Part shown: positions 56,241 to 64,000 of the stretch, piece after piece
How the letters are laid out: the number at the start of each line of letters is the position of its first letter
How positions within the stretch are numbered: the first letter of the stretch is position 1
DNA from: Fragum whitleyi
Lineage: Eukaryota; Mollusca; Bivalvia; Cardiida; Cardiidae
Assembly (NCBI GenBank): GCA_948146395.1
Contig: OX411557.1
Coordinates: forward strand, 36,248,077 to 36,312,076
Reading direction: 5' to 3'
DNA length: 64,000 bases
The notes under the pieces: model-generated
Told to the model about the DNA's origin: nothing
What the model saw: only the letters and a program-made list of their open reading frames with translations
The model's database searches: none
Program-made: the position numbers and the translations under genes

Positions 56241-57590
56241 ACTACATACAAATTATTATCTATGGAAACTTTGTGTCCGCGCGATCTCAACAGTGTTTAT
56301 TTTTAACTTTCTTTTTAGAATTAATGATACCATGACGTCGTTAAAATTCGGATTACACCCCTTTTACATGATTGACGCTAAACGTTCTTAAACGTTTGCC
56401 ACAGTCGTATTCAAAACGATTCATTTCAATGGAATACACTAAAAGAAAGCTAAATCAATTCTGAACAATGGCGTGTAATCAGGGAATATTTATTTTTGAA
56501 GATAGAAACATATAATTGAATTAAAGTTTTGTGATTCGAAAAAAGAGCATTTAACTTATTTCAAAAAGATTGGCCCGATGCTTTAAACTTTATACATTAA
56601 TCAATAGCATGTAGTTGTGACGCTTCAACGTACGAAATTTCTAAATTAGTGGTTCAAAGTTCGTTACCCAGACGACGAAATTTGGAAAAAGACAAACGCG
56701 GTACATCGAAAAATTTGCTAAATTCTGTGGACAGACTTAACATGCTAATTAAAGGCAACGTCAGAACGTCGAGCTTGCGAAATAAACTTACAAAAAATAA
56801 AGCTCATTTACAGCGACGTCGACGTAATACTTATTACAGTTATAGATTAGTTACATTCGTGTAAGGTAAATTCAAGTGTCCTGCGAAGTTCTCGCTGTAT
56901 TGGAATGAAATTTTGATGGTATTTTCCTCAAAGACAATTAAAGACGCCTGTAATTTTTTTTTAATCATTTTATCCCTATATATTGCGCAAATTATAATTA
57001 AGAAAGAGAAATAATAGATGTAGTATGAGCTTCAATCCCATAGTTTTAACGTCAAAGCGACAAACTTTAAATCCGATTTATAAAAAAATCTAAACTGTGA
57101 GATTTTTTTAAACTGTTCCTGTTCATCGAACTAGAACTAGAGAAAAAATACAAAATCGTAACTTTTTTCCAGCTTATCTTTAAATTTGTGTTGAAATTAA
57201 GATTTTGGAACAGTAAAATTGTGAATAATGATTTCAAACTACTCATATGTCTTTATATAAAGATGAAAAGATGTTAATAAATCATTTGCATTATGACCAT
57301 GCATTCAGCTACATTTTGGTGCAAAAACGTCTTTTATTTAATCGCAGTGTGCATTTAGAGGGGTCTATGGTCATTTATAGAAAGCGCGCAAGATCGTCAT
57401 TTTTACTACGTCACGGTAATTTCTACATTAAAAAGCAAAAGATATACGTCGTCGAGATCGCACTAACTAAGAGTTTACAAATAAAACAAATTTCATTCAT
57501 TGTATCAAAAACGCTATAATCTTCTTCCACCTTAAGGGACTGTATCTTGATTGTCCCTGAAATGGTCAAAAAAACTGTATCTCTACTTAC
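56241..57590. other. Intron 2 of paralogue A, no feature
   Basis: Short plus-strand frames at 56649-56864 and 57247-57519 have no recognised motif and no splice support. Confidence 0.4.
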
Positions 57591-57830
57591 TTTATTTTGT
57601 GATCCAAAATAGAAACGAACAACATGTCCATGGTCTGACAATAATAGGCATCCTTCGCATCATACTCCAGCCAATTACCAGTGACATTACATTCTGTAAT
57701 GACGTCATCAAAACATGTCGGAATATCGTCGACATCGCTTGGCGGGACGAAGAAAACATGGCAGTCGAAGTCTTCTATTATCTTGTCTAAGTTGTTAGAT
57801 ATCACATTAAAATTAAGCCTGCCATCGCAA
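57591..57830 (-). CDS. Paralogue A exon 2
   Basis: 240 nt, same as B exon 2. The acceptor TTAATATTACAG|TTGCGATG is entered at phase 2, and the donor ATAAA|GTAAGT leaves at phase 2. It encodes CDGRLNFNVISNNL, then CHVFFVPPSDVDDIPTCF, then VITECNVTGNWLEYDAKD, then a last cysteine before MLFVSILDHKI. It shares with B six cysteines and the NVT glycosylation site. No lesion; an extracellular disulfide-linked subdomain is inferred. Confidence 0.9.
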
Positions 57831-58227
57831 CTGTAATATTAATAGACAATAAAAAAGACAATTCACCCTTAAAAAAGGTTAGCGGTATAAAGATGTCAAA
57901 AATAAATTTTAACACAATTGCGCAAAATGCACATTCGAATAAGAAGAAATTACATAGATTTCACACGCAATAAATTTCGTAAGTCATGTGTTTTACTGTG
58001 TACTAAGATAGCTCCAAATATTTATTATACTGAAAGTCATATTAAGCGGGAACGTTGATACTTTGACGTCGTATAACCCACGTGCTAACTCACGCGCTAA
58101 ATGACGCGCTTCGTTTTCTGTGAAATCTGCTAGCGTTAGTATCATTGGTTTTTCCAATAAGAATGTACCAGTAAAGGGTAATAAAATTAAATTCAGAATT
58201 GTTTTCATTTTCGCGTTTGATGTGTTA

Positions 58228-58325
58228 ATGAATATAGTCTGATGGGGATGGAGTTGTATGCAAAGCATCATACTAAGGCGGAGCCCGCGGATTTGACCCT
58301 TTTCATATAATTCTTCCTCCATCAA
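58228..58325. repeat. Diverged fold-back repeat, partner of 63684-63777
   Basis: AATATAGTCTGATGGGGATG..TATGCAAAGCA resembles 63684-63730, and TTCTTCCTCCATCA near 58310-58323 resembles the right arm. It lies in intron 1 of paralogue A. The 110-codon frame over 57993-58325 starts in it and is not supported as a gene. Confidence 0.6.
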
Positions 58326-58931
58326 CCCGTAAACGAAATTGTTTCATAAATATTTAGAGATACGGATGATAACCTCAACTGAGGCCTTGTTTTCATTTTA
58401 AGCACACACGCACACGCACAAAATATGATATACGTCGCGGGAGTGCACTAACAGCCTTGAATATTTTTGAAATTTCACAAGTGTTATTAAACAAGTGGAA
58501 TAATTATGCAAAAAAGCAAATAACGTATAGAAACGTTATGTTTTCGCAGTGAAAATGACGTCATAATGCATTTGTTGACGTCATGTAATATAACGGCTTT
58601 ATATGTTTCGCAGAATTACTTAAATCTATAAATTCTTGAATTTCCTCCATAAACCGCAAAATGTCAGATCAATGTTTAAAGAATATCAAGTTTGTGATCA
58701 TGAAATACCAAATTAATAAAACCAGTTATCTAAAACAGATGAAACTCGGTAAAGCGTCGTTTGATGTTTCATAAATTCACAATTCTGAATATGTAGCTAC
58801 TATGTGAGCCTTTGCGCATCGAGTAAGTTTAGATCTGAACGAAGTGAATACTCTCCTTATCTCTCAATCAGTTTGGTCCTATAGAATATTGAGTAAACCC
58901 TCTTAAACAATAAATAAAATGATATACTTAC

Positions 58932-59497
58932 CTTAACATTGGCTGCCAAGCCAGGAGGTTTGAAGTAGTAATCATGTTACACCTGGCACAGTGTATATTA
59001 CCAAAAATTATCCGGCTCTCTGGATCGTATACAGGGATATTATCTATTATCGAAGATCCATTAGTAGTATAATCCTCACATAATAATTTTGTGGACTCAT
59101 CGGTTGTCCATAAACATTTTTGAACGATATCATATTCAGGGTGAAAATAAACGCTACGAAACGGTCCTTTGTATCGCGTATTACTACAAACTGTACCAGA
59201 CAAGCCGGAACTGTAAGGTATTTCGTTTGTAGAATAGTATTGACTGTTTGGACAGCACGAATGACTGGCTTTGCAGTGAGCATCGCAGGAACAAGTTAAA
59301 CAACAAAGCTTGTCGGTCACCGTCCTATCGATTGTCTCATTAGAACATCCGATATATTTTGGACAAACCTCTTTCAGGTAAACATTTGCACCTTGCAAAG
59401 TCAATGTGGTATCGATATCCCCCGATTTTACAAATGAAAAGCTTTTGAAAGGTAATTCAGAAACTAAAATCATCAAAATAATACGAGCAGCACCCAT
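58932..59497 (-). CDS. Paralogue A exon 1: signal peptide and SMB-like block
   Basis: The start at 59497 (MGAARIILMILVSELPFKSF) has a good context (AAAATGG) and opens a hydrophobic leader. Next come YLKEVCPKYIGC, CCLTCSCDAHCKASHSCCPN (CxCDxxCxxxxxCC, as in the second half of somatomedin B), TRYKGPFRSVYFHPEYDI, and YGNIHCARCNMITTSNLLAW. The donor is TTAAG|GTAAGT, a perfect consensus, at phase 2. The exon is 566 nt, with no stop or frameshift. N-glycosylation sites include NET and NGS. The SMB family includes adhesion and GPCR ectodomains; here the first half of the domain is loose, so the assignment rests on the cysteine spacing. Confidence 0.9.
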
Positions 59498-59582
59498 TTT
59501 CTTTCTTTGATCTCTTAAGATTTTCTTACTTTTAAATGCACCTTGGTTATTTCTCTCAAAGTCAAGTATATTGAGATATTGA

Positions 59583-59588
59583 TTTATA
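59583..59588 (-). promoter_or_regulatory. Possible TATA box of paralogue A
   Basis: TATAAA on the minus strand, 86 nt upstream of the ATG. The position is reasonable, but nothing else supports it. Confidence 0.3.
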
Positions 59589-59639
59589 AAGCTATGCTCG
59601 TCTCATTTTCGTTTGATATTAAAAGATTATGTAAGATAT

Positions 59640-62600
59640 GAAAGGGATATTGAGAAAACATTTGAGGCCTGGTAAGCCATAATGGGCAATCCGGAATCCA
59701 CAAGAAACAAATGTGAGCCCTGTTGCCAAAATGACTAAAATTTACATCTCATTGTGAAACATCTGTGATTCGGATACTACCGGAAATGTTGTACCCGCTT
59801 CTCACTACAAAATCTTTAAAAACCTTCTCCTCCAAAACCATTGACCCGATTTCAACCAAACCAGGTTTCACAAGAATGTTCCTTTTGTGACCCTCTTTGT
59901 AAATTCTTTAAGAGATGTCGATGAAAGGGGCATGGGAGGAGCTTATTTTCAATTTAAATTCTTTTAAAATCTTATTTTCTCATAAACCATAGCGCCAATA
60001 TAAATGAAACATAACACAAGTGTTTCTTGGGTGATCTTTTTCTCAAGATGTAAATGAGATTTTGATTGACCCTTAGTGATCTTCGAGTAAATCTTCCCAT
60101 AGTAGAACTTTGATTAGCCATGTATGGAAATTGCCTGTTGGGGCTTATGTTCACAAAAATGATTTGTCATTTTCACTTGCTGTATTTAGTATTATGTAGA
60201 TGTATTTTGGGCTAACAAAAAAGCAGATCGTACAAGTGAAATCCGTCACAGAAGTTTTAAATTTGGCTCTCTGTAACTTTGAAATGAAAAACTTAGTTGG
60301 CCACTTTTTATCGAAATGTGTATAAGTTGTAACTGTTCGCCAATTTTTTATTCATTGTCATTTAAACCAACAATTTCGTTTCAATACCTTCTCTGACGTT
60401 TATTTCCCATTTATTTCAACGGTTTTGTTGTTTGTGAAAACCACTTGTTTCGATCGAAAATAAACGATGTAAACAAAGAACACAATCTCGCTAGTCCCAA
60501 ACTGATCCGCTTTTACCTTAGCTGAACATTGATAGACACGTATGACAAGGGATTTCTCTCTAAATTTATTTTTTATTAGCTCGACTGTTTTCGGAGAAAA
60601 CCGAGGTATTGCTAAAGCATTGGCGTCAACGTTGTCGTCGTGCCAAAACTTTGACATTTAGTGATATCTCTGTTCCTACTAAAGGCATTCACATGAATCT
60701 CGACACACATCTTCACTATCAAAAGAAAAACCTATACTATCAAGGAGTTAACTCTATATGCATTTTGCTCAAATAGCCTAATGCCACTTTTTCTTTCTTT
60801 TTCTTTTTTGAACTTCATGTATATTCTAAGCGTAAAAGGACTTTTGGCAGAACATGTAACGACAGAAGGGATATATGCTCCCCTAAAACGGTATAAAGAG
60901 AAAATATTGACATTGTACAGATCAGACCAGATTAGCTGTCGTCGGTTCTTATAGAACTCCCGAAGGGACCAATTTTGCTTAGCCAGTCTCATATATAGAT
61001 GATTTCTTATCTTATAATTCACACAAGTTTAATATTCTCGATTAAATGTAAAGTTTCGATTTCCTTTCTAATAAAGTCGCGCTTATTCATCATTTTTGTT
61101 CTTACTGGATCATATAAATCATTTATCAAATTATATTAGTACAATTAATGCCAAATGGCAAATTCCACAGTGCTTTTCGAGATGAAAACGTTTGCGGATA
61201 ACTTTAGAAACAATACCGTACTATCGTATAAAGATGGATGAAATAGCTACATTACTTTTCGGTCCTTTCATTTTGTACGCTCGGCTGGTTATATAAAAAA
61301 GATAAAAGATTTCAAGTCAAAAGAGATTATAGTGCATAGATATTGGTCGTTTTTATGACGATACCAATTATTTGTTGTTTTTTTAATGAATCTGGTAAAT
61401 ACTGTTCATACGAGATGTATAGGCTTCTTAACAAATATACTAATGTCAAAAACAAAACCGCCTCAGCCATATAAACACGAGAAAGAAAATTTAAACAAAA
61501 TGTTCGACGTGAAAAAAACCCAAAAAACTTTCATCATATTGAAGGTAAATAAATATCAATCATAATCACGAAAGAAAAGTTTTGACTGGATATTTCACAA
61601 GTACTTATATTCAACTGTAAGATACTTGTACACCGTAATTAGAGTCGAAACCGAGCTTGAATATGTCGAAAAGTGACCAAGACATCGATAGCTTTGCTTG
61701 TTGAACCATGTAAATTGCTTACTTACTAAGTTTGGCATTTCACTATTTATCTTTGATATCTGATTAACCTGACTTATGTTTGAATGCATTTTGAAAAAAA
61801 CGACGTGAAGAAGGTGCATTAACTGAGTGTCCTTTTCCCAAGTAAAGATATGAAATATTCAGGTAATCTAGGTCCTTTTACTTTGACACTTGTAAAAGGA
61901 TTATCATTATCATAGTTAGACTGCAGCTTTATAGTCTGGATTACCTACCAGAAAATATATGCTTAATACTAGTGCGGTTTTTCTTGACTTTATTTTATGT
62001 GTATGAAATGATATCGAAAAAGTGCATGACAATATACATTTATCCCTTGTAAATACTTGTGCTAGAAACAAAAGCGTGAAAATTGAAACGAAAAATACTT
62101 TCTGGGAATTAAGAAAAACAAAAGGCATGTACAAATTGGGTCGACAGGTTCCATAACTCAAAGTAAACAGGTGCGCTTAATCAATGTCCGCTGTTTGTCC
62201 CTCCCTCTGACCTTCCGTCCACAATATTTAGGCTTCTAACTTGGACAGAGTTTAAAAAGGCGGAAGAGAAAGAACGTCGAATGTGACGTCATTATTAACT
62301 CTTTTCTACACAGTCTCCATTTGCTCGCATGCCTATCTAAGCCTTATAAATTTACTCACAGAAAGTATCACCATTCCATTTAGATTCAATTTTGTCTACA
62401 ATTTCATTATGAATAGTCTTTCTAGTGAAGGGTAGAGACAGATGCTGGGATTTTATGTTTGGAAAATAATGAGAATCAATTGGGACGACTTCGTTCCTTG
62501 AAACTCCAATTTACCATTCTTAATCCTCTAAAAAGCTTACTTTCTTTGAATATCCAAGGTAACTGACATAATACTACTTTTTCCAAATTATCTGAATTGT

Positions 62601-63683
62601 TTGGGGGTGGTGATTGACTCATGATCAAGACAAAATTAGATGAATAAACGGTATTAACATTTAGTTGTTGACATCAGGTCACTATTCACTCACAAATTGA
62701 GTCTTTTTTAAGCTTTACATAAGTAGTTTAGCACTTCATACAAGTGTTGTCCACCGATGTGAACAAAGACTTACTTGCAACAAAGTATAAATACCGGGTA
62801 AAACTGTGAAGTAATCTGACAAATAACATATTTTGATCGTTATTAAACTCAGCAAGTTTTACGTATGATACAGTCATCAGGAGTCGTTAAGAATACATGA
62901 CGATATCGTTTAGTAACTTATCAACTTTTTCTCCGATGACTTGTGTTCTTTAAAAGAAGAATACCATTTCAAGGCAGATTCTGTCAAAGACTTTGTTGTT
63001 GGAAATCAGTGTGGGTTGAGATTGCAGGTTCTGAACCGGATAGTGCTGAAAGCCATAGAAATCGTCCATGTTTTCAACTGAAAGTGTATCAAATGGGAAA
63101 TAACAAGAGCCGTCACAGACGGGTTACGCTCCCCAAATTAGTGCTTTGTCTAAACAATTTGGTATGACCCGATAGTCCAAAATATTTATTCATTTTTCTT
63201 TGACATTTTTAGAACATTACAAATACATAAGTGAAATATGAAGACTCTATCACTTACCAGAATGGGAAAATGATTAATGTATTTACAGGATTTGGTTGTT
63301 ATTTTCGGCGGCATGTGTGAATGAATTTTCTAAGCGTTACTTTTTCTAATAACACAAGTTCTTTTTTTTTATTTCATAGAAATGGTTATTTAGTCCTATG
63401 TTGCCTATTTGTCTTTCTTTTGTATCCAAAACGCATCGTGCGCACAGTAAGGCATCTTCATGTTTTTTTTCTCAAAGGTATTGAAACTATTTTCATTTAC
63501 TAAATTACACGCTTCGCTTATTGAGAAATTCTCCCAACTTTAATATCTTTACCTTTCATAAATTTTCAATCCATAAAAATGTTTTAATACTATTTTACAC
63601 CCAGAAGAGGGTAAAGATAACTAATTTCAGAATGGGGATCGTGTAATAATAGATATAATTTCACTATTCGTGTATGTGTCCAT
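59640..63683. other. Right flank, no gene seen
   Basis: A diverged member of a dispersed repeat lies at about 59815-60130 (AGAATGTTCCTTT.TGACCCTCTT, shared with about 12776-12800). Another repeat-like segment is at about 60580-60720 (CTCGACTGTTTTCGGAGAAA). Remaining frames, all under about 100 codons, have no recognised motif. No upstream paralogue exon was found. Confidence 0.5.
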
Positions 63684-63777
63684 GAATAAAGTCTGATGGG
63701 GAGGGGGAAGTCATACGCAAAGCAAAATTCTTTGTAATTACCTTTGCAAATAACTCCTCCTCCATCAGACTTTATTC
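63684..63777. repeat. Fold-back repeat with perfect 16-bp arms
   Basis: GAATAAAGTCTGATGG at 63684-63699 is the exact reverse complement of 63762-63777; GC-rich purine and pyrimidine runs extend the stem with mismatches. A diverged relative is at 58228-58325. Confidence 0.85.
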
Positions 63778-64000
63778 GCAAAAACGAAATAATTTCATTA
63801 ATACAAAGGTACCTTCTAACGATGGTTCTGGAGAAGCTGGCTTTTGGTAGCAGCTTTGATTTACTGGGTACCAGTAAACTCTGTTTGTGCCGTACCATCT
63901 CGCTTTGACAAGACGAACATAATCTTTTAACGTTTCCAATCATCTAAACTGATTCGAACTTCTAATCGGTCACTTGATATTTTATTGATTTACAAGCATA
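63778..64000. other. Right edge, no gene supported
   Basis: The 117-codon minus frame at 63590-63943 crosses the fold-back repeat and has no recognised motif. Confidence 0.4.

Noticed and set aside
57993..58325. 110-codon minus frame in intron 1 of paralogue A with a leader-like middle
   Set aside because: It starts inside a dispersed fold-back repeat, has no splice sites in phase, and no counterpart in paralogue B.
63590..63943. 117-codon minus frame at the right edge
   Set aside because: Crosses the fold-back repeat; the Asp-Gly-Gly-Gly segment is part of the hairpin arm.

Overview
The window looks like AT-rich nuclear DNA from a lophotrochozoan animal, most probably a bivalve mollusc. 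It has short exons split by kilobase introns with GT..AG sites, tRNA-derived SINE relics, LINE tails, and a DIRS/Ngaro-type retroelement. It also has short tandem arrays that end in GGAC-rich runs, a style I associate with bivalve genomes. The species cannot be named from sequence alone, and there are no bacterial-style operons.

The only host genes I can support are a tandem family of at least three paralogues, all on the minus strand. Paralogue A has exons at 59497-58932, 57830-57591, 54141-53937 and 51398-50511. A relic of a fourth exon 1 lies at 43673-43275. Paralogue B has exons at 40372-39830, 37680-37441, 30775-30565 and 27787-26912. Exon 1 of paralogue C is at 3807-3257, and the rest runs off the left edge. 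A and B share intron positions and phases (2, 2, 0). Exon 1 encodes a signal peptide and a cysteine-rich block resembling half of a somatomedin B (SMB) domain. Exons 1 and 3 carry a CAxCN module, exon 2 carries conserved cysteines and an N-glycosylation site, and exon 4 is a long glycosylated ectodomain ending in one hydrophobic tail. No seven-transmembrane exons were found, so the products look like secreted, GPI-anchored or tail-anchored surface proteins. A has an in-frame TAG in exon 4 and a poor splice donor. B has a one-base frameshift in exon 1. The A/B-type exon 1 relic is clearly dead. C exon 1 is open. The cluster is therefore either decaying, variable between individuals, or carries assembly errors.

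The rest is mostly mobile DNA. From left to right: a ~150 bp tandem array (1-588); a 5'-truncated LINE (about 2035-3245); diverged TA-flanked MITEs (nine copies over the window); a 2.56 kb inverted-repeat element (10677-13234) with a second copy at 44593-47184; a broken DIRS/Ngaro element with Gag, RNase H, tyrosine recombinase and SGNH hydrolase pieces (13259-16730); a very young non-coding LTR element with two 466 bp LTRs that differ at one base (17448-21147), inserted into a 145 bp tandem array; a 1.7 kb inverted-repeat element (23413-25118); two related fold-back repeats (25232-26640); a 1190 bp hAT-like element in intron 3 of B (27854-29043); SINE relics; a 168 bp tandem array (48870-49557); and a second LINE tail (49640-50285). 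The right end, beyond gene A, holds no gene that I can support.
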